Of a DNA stretch of 64,000 bases, positions 1-7,520 are shown in pieces. Within the stretch, counting starts at the first letter, position 1. The number at the start of each line of letters is the position of its first letter. Location: contig DASXUQ010000009.1 in the NCBI GenBank assembly GCA_036504735.1, positions 370,660 through 434,659 of the forward strand, written 5' to 3'. Source of the stretch: a bacterium. Lineage in GTDB: Bacteria > Electryoneota > RPQS01. Both the position numbers and the translations under genes were made by a program. The notes under the pieces were generated by a model. The model was not told where the DNA came from and did not search any database. It saw only the letters and a list, made by a program, of their open reading frames with translations.

Positions 1-137
1 CACTGCTGGCGAAAGTGTGTGCCGCCGGAGAGCACCGCTTCACCTTCGAGGGCGCTGCGCTGCCGTCGGGTGTTTACTTTGCCCGCCTCAGCGCCAATCA
101 CCTGGTGCGGACTCACAAATTGCTGCTGCTGAAGTAA
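1..137 (+). CDS. C-terminal end of a sorting-tail (T9SS-type) protein, partial
   Basis: The window opens inside a gene; the frame beginning at base 3 reads to a TAA at 135-137. The visible 44 residues include AAGEH, LPSGVYFARL and a final KLLLLK, the last half of the type A sorting tail found on many proteins in this window. The body of the protein and its function lie outside. By homology it would be an exported cell-surface protein. The next gene starts 39 bases downstream on the same strand. Confidence 0.8.
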   Translation, partial: LLAKVCAAGEHRFTFEGAALPSGVYFARLSANHLVRTHKLLLLK

Positions 138-176
138 CCCGAGCTTCTATCATCACTGCAACTTAAGGTGCATCCC

Positions 177-1862
177 ATGAACACTCGATTTAGCCTTGCT
201 GTAATTGCTCTGCTCATGCTATCCTCCTGGGCTTTTGCCGATACCACGTGGGTTTCGGCGGGAAATGTGTCGGGCAACTGGACGGCGGAGCATAGCCCGT
301 ACGTCATTCAGGGTGACGTGCATGTTCCGGGAGAGCAGGCATTGGACATTGGCGCGGGGGTGCGCGTGTACTTTGACGGCTTGTACCGGCTGGAAGTGGA
401 CAGCCTGGGCTCCTTCAGCGCCGTCGGCGCGGAAGGGGATTCGGTGGTGTTTACTACCGACACCCTAATCCATCCGCTGCGCTGGTGCGGGATCCTGATG
501 CACACTCCGGCGGATACCGTGCGCATGAGCTACTGCGTGATCGAGAACATGCGCCGCGACAGCACACGAATGCAAGGGCTGCCGCGCGATACGATTGCCA
601 ACCAGGCTGCGCTGCAAATTGAGAACGGCATCGGATTGAACTTATCCCACAGCCGTCTGCGTTACAATCGGGGATCTGCAATGGGCGGCGCGTTAAGGCT
701 ATACGGCTGTGATGCGACGATTACGGAGTGTGTCTTCACCGGCAATTCCGGCGGATACGGCGGCGGAATCAACTTGGGCTCCAAGGCAGATATCCGGAAT
801 TGTCTGTTTGAGGGCAATGCTTCGGGCGGTGGCGGCGGGGCGATTCATGTGTGCTTCGGGAATGGGGAATCCTCGATCAGAGATTGCGTATTTCGGAAGA
901 ACTGGGCCGTCACTCTGGCTCCCGATGGCGGCGGCGCGATCCTGCATCACACAGGCATCTTGCATGTTACCGGTTGCGCATTCCTCGGAGACTCTGTAGA
1001 TGTCGGTGCCGACGGTGGAGCCATTAACTCGGGTGCCGTGGCCGCCGATAACCCGCTTGCGCTGACGGTTGGGGACTGCCTGTTTGCGGATAACAGGGCG
1101 GGAAGCCGTGGCGGAGCCATTGTGATGGCGAACGGCTCCATGACTAACTGCACCGTCGTAAGAAGCTATACCTTCGGCGGCGCTGCCGTAAGTTGGCACT
1201 TGGAAAGGCAGGCAGAAGACACCGTGAGCGTGGTCAACACCATTGTTGCCAATAGCCGGCGTGGCTCAGGCATCGCGCTCTTTGGGACACATGCGCAGCT
1301 TCGCAACAGCCTGATCTTCGGCAACGCCGACGGCGGCGCGGTCATCATGTCGGATACCCTTATGGGACGCGTCATCCAAACCAACACCAACGGCGATTCC
1401 TGCGATGTTTATCAGAACATTTTTCTTGATCCGCTGTTTGCCGATACGGCGGCGGGAGACTATCATCTGACGGCAAACTCTCCGTGCATCGACGCCGGGG
1501 ATCCTGCCTCGCCGCGTGATCCGGATGGCACCGTGGCCGACATCGGCGCGTATTACTTCCCGCAGCCGAATGCGGCACATCGGGACGTCATCCTTTATCC
1601 TTCCGCCTTTAGCCTTTCTTCCTACCCCAATCCCTTCAATGCGGCTACGCGTATCGCGTTTGATCTTCCACGCGAGTGCAGGGTCGCGCTGCAGGTGTAT
1701 GATATTAGCGGGCGGCTGGTGAGGGTACTGGTGGATGGACAACTCAAAGCGGGGCAACATGAAGCGCGCTTTGACGGAGAAGGATTGGCCTCGGGGGTGT
1801 ACTTTGTCCGTTTGCAGGCAGGAGAGCTAACCCGTATGCAGAAGATTGTGCTGATGAAGTAA
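177..1862 (+). CDS. Secreted right-handed beta-helix protein with C-terminal sorting tail
   Basis: About 561 residues. ATG 177 is preferred over GTG 168 because AAGG lies eight bases before it and the product then begins directly with a signal peptide (MNTRFSLAVIALLMLSSWAFA, cleavage after AFA). The middle (about residues 110-430) has repeated short strands with patterns such as GGALRL, GGGINLG, GGAIHV and GGAIVMANGSMTNC. This is the look of Pbl/NosD-like parallel beta-helix repeats, common in surface adhesins and polysaccharide-active proteins. After an ASPNSPCIDAGDP-like stretch comes SSYPNPFN and an 80-residue sorting tail. No catalytic residues could be assigned, so an enzymatic role is neither supported nor excluded. 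It follows another sorting-tail gene and may be co-transcribed with it. Confidence 0.85.
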   Translation: MNTRFSLAVIALLMLSSWAFADTTWVSAGNVSGNWTAEHSPYVIQGDVHVPGEQALDIGAGVRVYFDGLYRLEVDSLGSFSAVGAEGDSVVFTTDTLIHPLRWCGILMHTPADTVRMSYCVIENMRRDSTRMQGLPRDTIANQAALQIENGIGLNLSHSRLRYNRGSAMGGALRLYGCDATITECVFTGNSGGYGGGINLGSKADIRNCLFEGNASGGGGGAIHVCFGNGESSIRDCVFRKNWAVTLAPDGGGAILHHTGILHVTGCAFLGDSVDVGADGGAINSGAVAADNPLALTVGDCLFADNRAGSRGGAIVMANGSMTNCTVVRSYTFGGAAVSWHLERQAEDTVSVVNTIVANSRRGSGIALFGTHAQLRNSLIFGNADGGAVIMSDTLMGRVIQTNTNGDSCDVYQNIFLDPLFADTAAGDYHLTANSPCIDAGDPASPRDPDGTVADIGAYYFPQPNAAHRDVILYPSAFSLSSYPNPFNAATRIAFDLPRECRVALQVYDISGRLVRVLVDGQLKAGQHEARFDGEGLASGVYFVRLQAGELTRMQKIVLMK

Positions 1863-1981
1863 AAGCCAAAAGAAGAAGGCCGATGAGGGTTAGGTTTCGG
1901 GCGGGTTGTGGATGTGGTAATGGTTCGGCGGGCCGGTCTTAGACCGGCCCCTACCCCGACTCGGCATGGAGAAATAGCGAC

Positions 1982-2017
1982 CCCGAGGTCCTTCCCGAAG
2001 ACGGGCAGGATGACAAA
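1982..2017 (-). repeat. Dispersed TTTGTCATCCTG...AAGGACCTCGGG repeat, copy 1
   Basis: On the minus strand it begins TTTGTCATCCTG and ends AAGGACCTCGGG, with a short variable middle. The same ends occur on the plus strand at 63371-63403, there inside a coding sequence. Confidence 0.65.
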
Positions 2018-2061
2018 TCATTGGGGGCGGGGTCCTGAATGGCAAGGGATAGGGAGTGCAG

Positions 2062-2088
2062 AAAGGGCGACCGTTATGGCCGCCCTTT
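2062..2088 (+). terminator. Hairpin terminator between convergent genes
   Basis: AAAGGGCG pairs with CGCCCTTT, with CC/GG continuing towards the loop after one mismatch. The right arm is followed by TTTTAA on the plus strand. It lies between the beta-helix gene and the minus-strand acidic ORF and could serve either direction. Confidence 0.6.
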
Positions 2089-2145
2089 TAATGAACTGTT
2101 CCCTTCCTCCACTTTAGTGGGGGAAGGGTCAGGGATGGGGGTTCG

Positions 2146-2525
2146 TTATTCTTCGTGTCCTTCCAGTTCGGCGCCTTGGGCGTCGGATTCGGCATTGCGG
2201 ACCTGAGTGGACACGTCGGATGATTCCACTGCGGGCTCGGGGTTCTCTTCTTCTTCCTGCTGTTGCTGCAGAGAGCCTTCAATGTTCTCGCCACGGGCGC
2301 GGAACTCCGATTCGGGTTCGGGATAGTCTGCCTTGCCGTCGGGGGTGAAGCGGGTCTCCTGCGGAGTCATCCATTGCGTGGTGACGTTACCGTATTCGGG
2401 AGAGAGCTGGTCCCGCCGCTCATTGGGAGCTTCCCTTTCCAGCGAATCTTCAATGGCCTGCGGATCTTCCGCAGCATCATCTATCGGGAGCGGTCCGTAT
2501 TCGGCGGAGCTTTCTTTTTTGTCAT
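2146..2525 (-). CDS. Small acidic low-complexity protein, needs a -1 frameshift near its start
   Basis: A minus-strand frame runs from about 2548 to a stop at 2146 with no good start codon in its 5' half. The only ATG in that frame is 2370. An ATG at 2525 is one frame off and alone would give a 14-residue peptide. ATG 2525 is followed by ACAAAAAAG, in which A AAA AAG stands in the phase of a classical -1 slippery heptamer. Slipping there, or adding one A to the A6 run, gives a product of about 126 residues starting MTKKESSAEYGPLP. It is rich in Glu, Asp, Pro and Gln, with a QQQQEEEE run and no recognised domain. It begins 12 bases after the stop of the upstream oxidoreductase, which suggests translational coupling. 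A sequencing or assembly error in the A run is the simplest alternative. If translation begins at 2370 the protein is 74 residues. Confidence 0.45.
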
Positions 2526-2536
2526 GATGGTCTTTC

Positions 2537-3973
2537 TTACTGCACCGCTACGGTCTCTTCTTCGGGCACCAGATTCTGGTTGAAGCAGAACATATTCTCG
2601 GGATCGTACTTCCGCTTCAGATCCACCAGCCGGGCAAAGGTGCGGTCGCTGTAGGCGGCGCGAGTGCGCTCGTTGTCATCCTGCATAAAGTTGGAATACA
2701 CATTGCCACTGGCATAGGGCCGCAGCGCGTTCCATGCGTCGCGGGACCATTGAATATGCCCATTGGGCGGACTCTGGTCATTCCACAAGGAGATCCAGTT
2801 GAGGACATATGTGGCGTCGCGCTGGCCGAAGGCCGTCTTGCCTTCACCGACTTTGCTGACGGCGCCGCCCAGATGCTGCACGTGGACCTCGGAATTCGGC
2901 GAGGTGCGGCGCGAGGCAAACTCACAGATCAGATCGATGGCCGCATCATCGAGACGGTTCAGGAAATCGGATTTCAAATAGCACTGAATCCCCGGAGGAG
3001 CCGATGCATCGAACATGGATTGCATCGCAACGTACGGCATGGGACCGAAGAGGTTGACGTCGGGCGGACCGAAGAGGCGCACCGGCTTCAAGGCATCGTC
3101 GCCCTTGGCCAGATCGCCGCAATAACATGCCGCCAGCGCCACCATCGGCTTGCCCTGCAATTCAGCAGGTACGAACGGTGCGGGCGGTGCGGTCATAAAC
3201 GCAACCATCGACGTCAGTTCATCGGGGGCCTTGGCGGTGAAGTCGCGGAAAAAGCGCAGCAACTCGCTGGCCCTCTCGGCGCGGTACAGTGCTGCGCCGC
3301 CGTAGATGATCGGGCCGACATTATGGAGCTGATATTCGAAGGAGGTCACCACACCGAAGTTGCCGCCACCGCCGCGCACACCCCAGTAGAGATCTTCATT
3401 GTGCTTGTGATTGGCGGTAATGAACTGGCCGTCGGCGGTGACAACATCCACCGAAAGCAGATTGTCGCACGATAGTCCATGCTTGCGCATCAGCCAGCCG
3501 ATGCCGCCGCCCAGCGTCAGCCCGGCGATTCCGGTATGGGAAATCAGGCCGCCGGTGGTTGCCAGGCCGAAGAGTTGGGTTTCATGGTCGAACAGTCCCC
3601 AGGTAACTCCCGGTTGGGTGCGCACCGTCTTGCGGTCGGCATCCACCCACACACCCTTCATCAGGGAAAAATCCACCACCAAGCCATCATCACATACCGA
3701 ATAGCCGGGAAAACTGTGCCCGCCGCCCCGTACTGCCACGGGCAGATGATAGGCCCGGGCAAAGCTCAACGCCGCAATCACATCCGCCGAACCGAGGCAG
3801 CGCACGATAAACGCCGGACGCCGGTTGATCATTCCATTCCACACGGCCCGTGCCGCATCATATCCATCTTCGCCGGGTCGAATCACCATGCCACGAAGAT
3901 CCGACCTCAGTCGTGTGACCGCCGCATCGTCCACTGCTGCCGGTTGCGGAGGTACCGCGTCCATCATTGCCAT
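2537..3973 (-). CDS. FAD-linked oxidoreductase, berberine-bridge-enzyme type
   Basis: 478 residues. The N-terminal half is a PP-loop FAD-binding domain: VAVRGGGHSFPGYSVCDDGLVVD (about residues 78-100) contains the histidine that in this family carries covalently bound FAD. The second FAD segment (TTGGLISHTGIAGLTLGGGIGWL) has His where bicovalent enzymes have Cys, so a single covalent link is expected. The C-terminal NVYSNFMQDD and later YDPENMFCFNQNL match the BBE motif that closes the family. Members oxidise sugars, alcohols or other small molecules with oxygen or another acceptor; the substrate cannot be read from sequence. The start (MAMMDAV) has AGGAGG upstream. No signal peptide is visible. 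The acidic ORF follows directly. Confidence 0.9.
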   Translation of the reverse strand: MAMMDAVPPQPAAVDDAAVTRLRSDLRGMVIRPGEDGYDAARAVWNGMINRRPAFIVRCLGSADVIAALSFARAYHLPVAVRGGGHSFPGYSVCDDGLVVDFSLMKGVWVDADRKTVRTQPGVTWGLFDHETQLFGLATTGGLISHTGIAGLTLGGGIGWLMRKHGLSCDNLLSVDVVTADGQFITANHKHNEDLYWGVRGGGGNFGVVTSFEYQLHNVGPIIYGGAALYRAERASELLRFFRDFTAKAPDELTSMVAFMTAPPAPFVPAELQGKPMVALAACYCGDLAKGDDALKPVRLFGPPDVNLFGPMPYVAMQSMFDASAPPGIQCYLKSDFLNRLDDAAIDLICEFASRRTSPNSEVHVQHLGGAVSKVGEGKTAFGQRDATYVLNWISLWNDQSPPNGHIQWSRDAWNALRPYASGNVYSNFMQDDNERTRAAYSDRTFARLVDLKRKYDPENMFCFNQNLVPEEETVAVQ

Positions 3974-4147
3974 GCCGCCTCCTGTATGATCGAGATAGAT
4001 GAGTTAATAAGGGAATCACGTTGCCGTTAATTGAAACATTTCACTATGAGAAATACACGCAGTAGGTAAACCTACAGTTCCGAAACCCTCATCTGTACCG
4101 CTTTGGGCAAGCGGTAGTATCAATTGCTATGCCATGGGATAACAAAA

Positions 4148-4179
4148 GCCGCGCGAAGCGGTTGTACACTTCGCGCGGC
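4148..4179. terminator. Strong hairpin downstream of the hydrolase gene
   Basis: Perfect 11-bp arms around a 10-base loop. It lies beyond the stop of the minus-strand hydrolase gene. There is no U tract, so the terminator call is tentative. Confidence 0.4.
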
Positions 4180-4212
4180 AGATAGTGGGGTCAAAACGCA
4201 ACAGGAGTTCAC

Positions 4213-4241
4213 GGGCACGACAGGTCGTGCCCCTACGGCAG
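4213..4241 (+). repeat. Short palindromic repeat ending CCCCTACGGCAGA, copy 1
   Basis: Nine-base arms GGGCACGAC/GTCGTGCCC plus a conserved flank CTACGGCAGA. An inverted copy is at 6286-6313 and a more diverged relative at 1930-1954. It resembles REP-type intergenic palindromes. Confidence 0.55.
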
Positions 4242-4419
4242 AGTCTTATCCTAAGTTTGTTTGTGCCGGCAGACCCCTATCCCCCGGCCCCGCCTTCGTC
4301 GAGGTCCGGGACCTTTCCCCATGAAATAGGGAAAGGGGAGCAGAGGAAGGATAGCAAGGTCTCCACGTCGAACCCCTACGCCGCCGAGCAGGCGACCCGG
4401 GGGCAGGCGTCACGCCTGC

Positions 4420-5142
4420 TTAGTCGAGGCGGTTCAGGAAATCGCGGAAGACCGGGAGGAAGACGTGATCGCGCAGGCTGTCCAGCGGGTGATTGGTATC
4501 GGGGAAGACACAGAGCTGTCCGCGGCGCAGAGCGCGGTACAGATCGATGACTTCGTTGACCGGCACCAGTTCGTCGCGGTCGCCGCCGGAAACCATCACC
4601 GGCAGTTCGCTGTCTTCGAGATCCATTTCCGTCAGGCCGCTATCGGGCATGCCGGTGATCATCTTGGCCAGCCACGGCATCATGGCATCGAGCTTCTCGT
4701 CGCCATGTTCGCTGCGGAGTTGCGCCAGACGGTCGGGGTTGTTCTCTTCGAGGTAGGCGACATCCAGTTCGGCGGCGAGGTTTTCCGCTTCTTCACCGGA
4801 CCAGTAAAACTTGGTGGCGTGCATCCACACACCGACGACGCGGTTCTTATGCTTGAGGGCATAGGACAGCGCGGCATAACCGCCCGTGCTGTAACCGAGC
4901 AGCACGGCAGGTTCGGCATGCAGACCGTTGAGCAGGCGGTCGATCTCTTCGACCATCACGCGCATGGTCAGGCTCTTGGTCATTTCCGACGGCCCGTGTC
5001 CGGGCAGATCGGCGGCAATGACGGTATAGCCCATATCGGCGATGGGCTGAAGGTAGCGTTTCCACTGGGACTCGATTGTCCCTAACATGCCGGGGAGCAC
5101 TAATACCGGCGGTCCGCTCCCGATGGATTGATGATGTAACAT
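4420..5142 (-). CDS. Alpha/beta hydrolase
   Basis: 240 residues, a compact alpha/beta-hydrolase fold. The oxyanion region VLVLPGMLGT is at about 13-22. The nucleophile elbow GYSTGG gives Ser85. Asp190 in GGDRDELVP and His218 in DTNHPL complete the triad in the usual order. The ADLPGHGPSE strand-turn motif is typical of esterases and lactonases of the MhpC/MenH type. The protein has no signal peptide and is probably cytoplasmic; the ester, amide or other bond it cuts is not evident. It is separated by 146 bases from the aldo/keto reductase upstream on the same strand. Confidence 0.88.
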   Translation of the reverse strand: MLHHQSIGSGPPVLVLPGMLGTIESQWKRYLQPIADMGYTVIAADLPGHGPSEMTKSLTMRVMVEEIDRLLNGLHAEPAVLLGYSTGGYAALSYALKHKNRVVGVWMHATKFYWSGEEAENLAAELDVAYLEENNPDRLAQLRSEHGDEKLDAMMPWLAKMITGMPDSGLTEMDLEDSELPVMVSGGDRDELVPVNEVIDLYRALRRGQLCVFPDTNHPLDSLRDHVFLPVFRDFLNRLD

Positions 5143-5288
5143 GGTCTTCTGGGTAATGTCCTATGTCGATGGCGGCCACAAGCCGCGTTGATTGAATACG
5201 AAACAAAAAAAGCGAAAAGCGAAAATGCGAAAAGCGAAAATGAATGGACGGCTGTTTCCTATTTTCTATTTCACATTTCCAATTTTCT
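5143..5288. repeat. A-rich GCGAAAA short-unit repeat spacer
   Basis: The spacer between two minus-strand genes holds repeats of the type AAAAGCGAAAATGCGAAAAGCGAAAATG followed by TTTCCTATTTTCTATTTCAC. It is one of several spacers in the window made of short A-rich units and their complements. Confidence 0.5.
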
Positions 5289-6254
5289 TCACAGTCCGTT
5301 GCTCACTTCGTCCAGTTCGTTTTCCTCTTCCTGCGACAGGCGTTTGCCCGAAGCGGTGAGGGAATCGTCTAATTGCTGGATGGAGGTCGCGCCGATGATC
5401 GGGCTGGTGACAAACGGTTTGGAGAGCAGCCAGGCCAGTGCGGTCTGGGTCATGCTTTCGCCGCGCTTCCGGGCCATCAGTTCGAGCAGCTCCAGCACTT
5501 TGAGCACCTGCGGCGTCATCTTATCGGACGCGCGCTGGTTCAGCGTGTGCCGCGCGTTTTGCGGCAGCGGCTGGCCTGCTTTGTACTTGCCCGTCAGCAG
5601 TCCGCCTTCGAGGGGAGAATAGGGGATCACGCCCATTTTCGTCTCTTCGACATAGGGCAGCAGATCATCTTCGAAGGCCTTGCGGCAGATCAGATTATAC
5701 TTGGGCTGGGTGCAGATGAACTTGCACTGGTAATGGGTGTGCGCGTAGTCATTGGCGCGGCGCGTGAGGTCTGCGGGGAAATTGGAGACGCCGATGTAGC
5801 GGACTTTGCCTTCGCGGATCAGTTCGCAGAGTGTATCCACGGTTTCTTCAATCGGCGTATTCGGATCCGGCGCGTGGCACTGGTAGAGGTCGATGTAGTC
5901 GACCTGCAGCCGTTGCAGCGAATCGGCACAGGCGCGCAGAATATGTTTGCGTCCCAGCCCTTCGCCGTCTTCCCCTTCCCACATCCGCCCGCGCACCTTG
6001 GTGGCCAGCACAATCCGGTCGCGCGGCTTAGTCTTCAGCCATGTGCCGACCATGCGCTCGGCGACTCCGCCGGGATTGCCTTCCACCCAACTGCTGTAGA
6101 CGTCCGCCGTATCCACAAAATTAATGCCCCGGTCGAAAGCGCGGTCAAGAATCTGATGGGACAGGGCTTCATCCGTCTGCCAGCCCATGGTCATCGTGCC
6201 CATGCACAGTTCGGACACCTTCAAAGCGGTATTATCAATCGTACGGAATTTCAT
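5289..6254 (-). CDS. Aldo/keto reductase
   Basis: 321 residues from ATG 6254 (MKFRTIDNTALKVSEL). An upstream in-frame codon would add 15 residues that do not fit the family start, so 6254 is chosen. The catalytic tetrad of the superfamily is present: Asp48 and Tyr53 (FVDTADVYS), Lys86 (LATKVRG) and His127 (LYQCHAPD). The NADPH-binding end is visible as SPIIGATSIQQLDDSL. It should be a soluble NADPH-dependent reductase of carbonyl compounds, closest in look to the AKR11/YhdN-type general stress oxidoreductases; the natural substrate is unknown. It follows the ferredoxin gene on the same strand with 72 bases between. Confidence 0.9.
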   Translation of the reverse strand: MKFRTIDNTALKVSELCMGTMTMGWQTDEALSHQILDRAFDRGINFVDTADVYSSWVEGNPGGVAERMVGTWLKTKPRDRIVLATKVRGRMWEGEDGEGLGRKHILRACADSLQRLQVDYIDLYQCHAPDPNTPIEETVDTLCELIREGKVRYIGVSNFPADLTRRANDYAHTHYQCKFICTQPKYNLICRKAFEDDLLPYVEETKMGVIPYSPLEGGLLTGKYKAGQPLPQNARHTLNQRASDKMTPQVLKVLELLELMARKRGESMTQTALAWLLSKPFVTSPIIGATSIQQLDDSLTASGKRLSQEEENELDEVSNGL

Positions 6255-6285
6255 AATTAAGATCCGGGATGGTATGGCCAACGTC

Positions 6286-6313
6286 TGCCGTAGGGGCACG
6301 ACATGTCATGCCC
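6286..6313 (-). repeat. Short palindromic repeat ending CCCCTACGGCAGA, copy 2 (inverted)
   Basis: On the minus strand it reads GGGCATGACATGTCGTGCCCCTACGGCAGA, nearly the same as copy 1 at 4213-4241. The two inverted copies flank the hydrolase and reductase genes. Confidence 0.55.
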
Positions 6314-6326
6314 GTCGGAATAAAGC

Positions 6327-6647
6327 TTAAGACTTCGGCTTTTCGTACACATTTCCCCGGCGGGGCGGGTCGGTGGCCGGGCGGGGATCGGGCACGGGAT
6401 TATTTTTGAATAAAGGGGATAATTTGGCGTTGATCTCCGCGTAGACGGGATCTTCGTCGGGATGTTCGATAATCGCTTCCACGGGGCACTCGGGGACGCA
6501 GGCTCCGCAGTCAATACACAGTTTAGGGTCAATGACCGCGAAGGGCTGGCCTTCGTAGTCGCCGGGGTAGATGCAGTAGACCGGGCAAACCTGCATGCAT
6601 GAGGCATACTGTTCGCCGAGGCACTTGTCGGTAATCACGAATGTCAT
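6327..6647 (-). CDS. Ferredoxin of the FdxA / 7Fe type
   Basis: 106 residues. The N-terminal part has Cys9, Cys17, Cys21 and Cys25 in the arrangement CLGEQYASCMQVCPVYC. The second part has the canonical CIDCGACVPECP. This corresponds to the [3Fe-4S] plus [4Fe-4S] layout of FdxA-like ferredoxins, with a C-terminal extension (about 78-106) rich in Pro. It would be a soluble low-potential electron carrier. No partner oxidoreductase lies beside it except, possibly by coincidence, the aldo/keto reductase downstream. The ribosome binding site is weak. Confidence 0.9.
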   Translation of the reverse strand: MTFVITDKCLGEQYASCMQVCPVYCIYPGDYEGQPFAVIDPKLCIDCGACVPECPVEAIIEHPDEDPVYAEINAKLSPLFKNNPVPDPRPATDPPRRGNVYEKPKS

Positions 6648-6977
6648 CGTTAATTCAGTCCTAACTAATCCGAAATCAAAATGTTAAAATCAATAAAAAC
6701 AAATACCATTGTCGAAAGAGCGGGCTTAGGGCCCGCTCTTCAAACGCTTGGTAATATGGCAAATCTCCCGCAAATAAGCAATGGAAATTGCAACGATTTC
6801 ACATTTTCCTGATGAAAAAAGATTTGTAGAGGGAGGCCATGTCCGGTTATTTTTTGCGGGAAAATCCCAAGACCCGGTTGTAAGGCGGTTTAAACCTCCT
6901 TGGGCGGGCGGTGTCTAAAGGGCATTCGCAGGCAGGAGATAAGGCTTTGCGACTTTAAGCTATAGAGGAGATGATGT
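6648..6977. other. Divergent intergenic region with a GC-rich hairpin
   Basis: 330 bases between the divergent ferredoxin and periplasmic-protein genes. An AT-rich half (6655-6710) is followed by hairpin AGAGCGGGC/GCCCGCTCT (6717-6739). The last 80 bases before ATG 6978 are GC-rich and could fold, but I recognise no riboswitch family. GAGGAG at about 6965 is the ribosome binding site. Confidence 0.5.
6717..6739. terminator. GC-rich hairpin in divergent region
   Basis: Perfect 9-bp arms with a five-base loop. It lies between divergent starts, where a terminator is not expected, so it may instead shield the two promoters or be a repeat element. Confidence 0.35.
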
Positions 6978-7415
6978 ATGAAGCGCGCGATGTACCTCGT
7001 GATGTACCTGATGCTGCTGATTGGTGTTGTGGCGGTCAGCCTGCCGGCTGCGGCTAAGGAGCACAAGTCCACGGCCAAGCAGGAGAAACTGTTCCAGAAG
7101 GGCAAACATGAGACCGTGAGCGGAGAGATCACCGACGTGAAGACCCGGGGAGGCCGGGACAATCAGGGAAGCCGCGTGGTGCTGACCGTGAAGACGGGCA
7201 CCGGCGATCAGACCGTACTGATTGGCCCCGAAGCCTATCTGAAGGACAATCACTTTGACCTGAAGGCTCATGATCAGATCACCGTGGATGGCTCGCTGGT
7301 GGACTTCCACGGCCATAAGGTCATCATGGCCCAGAGACTGCAACACGATCAGGCTGAACTGAAACTCCGCGACGAATCCGGCCGTCCGATGTGGACGACC
7401 GCCGCCGCCAAGTAA
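6978..7415 (+). CDS. Periplasmic small-ligand/OB-fold-like protein
   Basis: 145 residues. A signal peptide is clear (MKRAMYLVMYLMLLIGVVAVSLPAAA, cleavage near AAA-KEH). The mature part has VSGEITDV at about 47-54, then VVLTVKTGTGDQTVLIGPEAYL, HDQITVDGSLVD, HKVIMAQRL and a terminal LKLRDESGRPMW. I associate the order 'GP...YL / GD or D.ITV.GS / IMA / LRD..G.P.W' with a family of small exported beta-barrel (OB-like) proteins seen in redox and metal operons. The function is not established. GAGGAG stands seven bases before the ATG. It is a single gene with its own terminator. Confidence 0.75.
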   Translation: MKRAMYLVMYLMLLIGVVAVSLPAAAKEHKSTAKQEKLFQKGKHETVSGEITDVKTRGGRDNQGSRVVLTVKTGTGDQTVLIGPEAYLKDNHFDLKAHDQITVDGSLVDFHGHKVIMAQRLQHDQAELKLRDESGRPMWTTAAAK

Positions 7416-7445
7416 CTTCTTCCTTTCACCTTCGTTCAAGCGCAT

Positions 7446-7474
7446 AACGGGCGCGGAGTTTTTCCGCGCCCGTT
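7446..7474. terminator. Bidirectional terminator
   Basis: 12-bp perfect arms AACGGGCGCGGA/TCCGCGCCCGTT with a five-base loop, between the stop of the plus-strand periplasmic gene and the stop of the convergent sorting-tail gene. Confidence 0.7.
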
Positions 7475-7520
7475 GGCATTTCCGGCTTCTTGTAGTGCCG
7501 GACGGCAGTCCGCTCTTATT

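Larger units (their letters stand above)
1863..2145. other. Intergenic region with hairpins and a dispersed repeat
   Basis: No credible gene between the two convergent genes. It holds a palindrome GGGCCGGTCT-A-AGACCGGCCC (1930-1950) followed by CTACCCC, a copy of a dispersed repeat (1982-2017), a terminator-like hairpin (2062-2088) and a second hairpin (about 2103-2131, CCCTTCCTCCACT/GTGGGGGAAGGG). Confidence 0.6.
3974..4419. other. Intergenic region with two palindromes
   Basis: 446 bases without a convincing gene. It contains hairpin 4148-4179 (GCCGCGCGAAG/CTTCGCGCGGC) and palindrome 4213-4232 (GGGCACGAC-AG-GTCGTGCCC followed by CTACGGCAGA). The latter recurs inverted at 6294-6313. Pyrimidine-rich filler follows. 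Confidence 0.55.

Noticed and set aside
699..1199. Long minus-strand frame opposite the beta-helix gene
   Set aside because: It lies wholly within a well-supported plus-strand gene with signal peptide and sorting tail, has no family resemblance and no ribosome binding site.
2263..2583. Plus-strand 106-residue frame over the acidic ORF
   Set aside because: It is the complement of the split acidic ORF and of the end of the FAD oxidoreductase gene; no start context or recognisable product.
4185..4550. Plus-strand 121-residue frame near the hydrolase end
   Set aside because: It covers intergenic palindromes and the 3' end of a clear minus-strand gene; low-complexity Arg/Pro-rich translation typical of GC-rich shadows.
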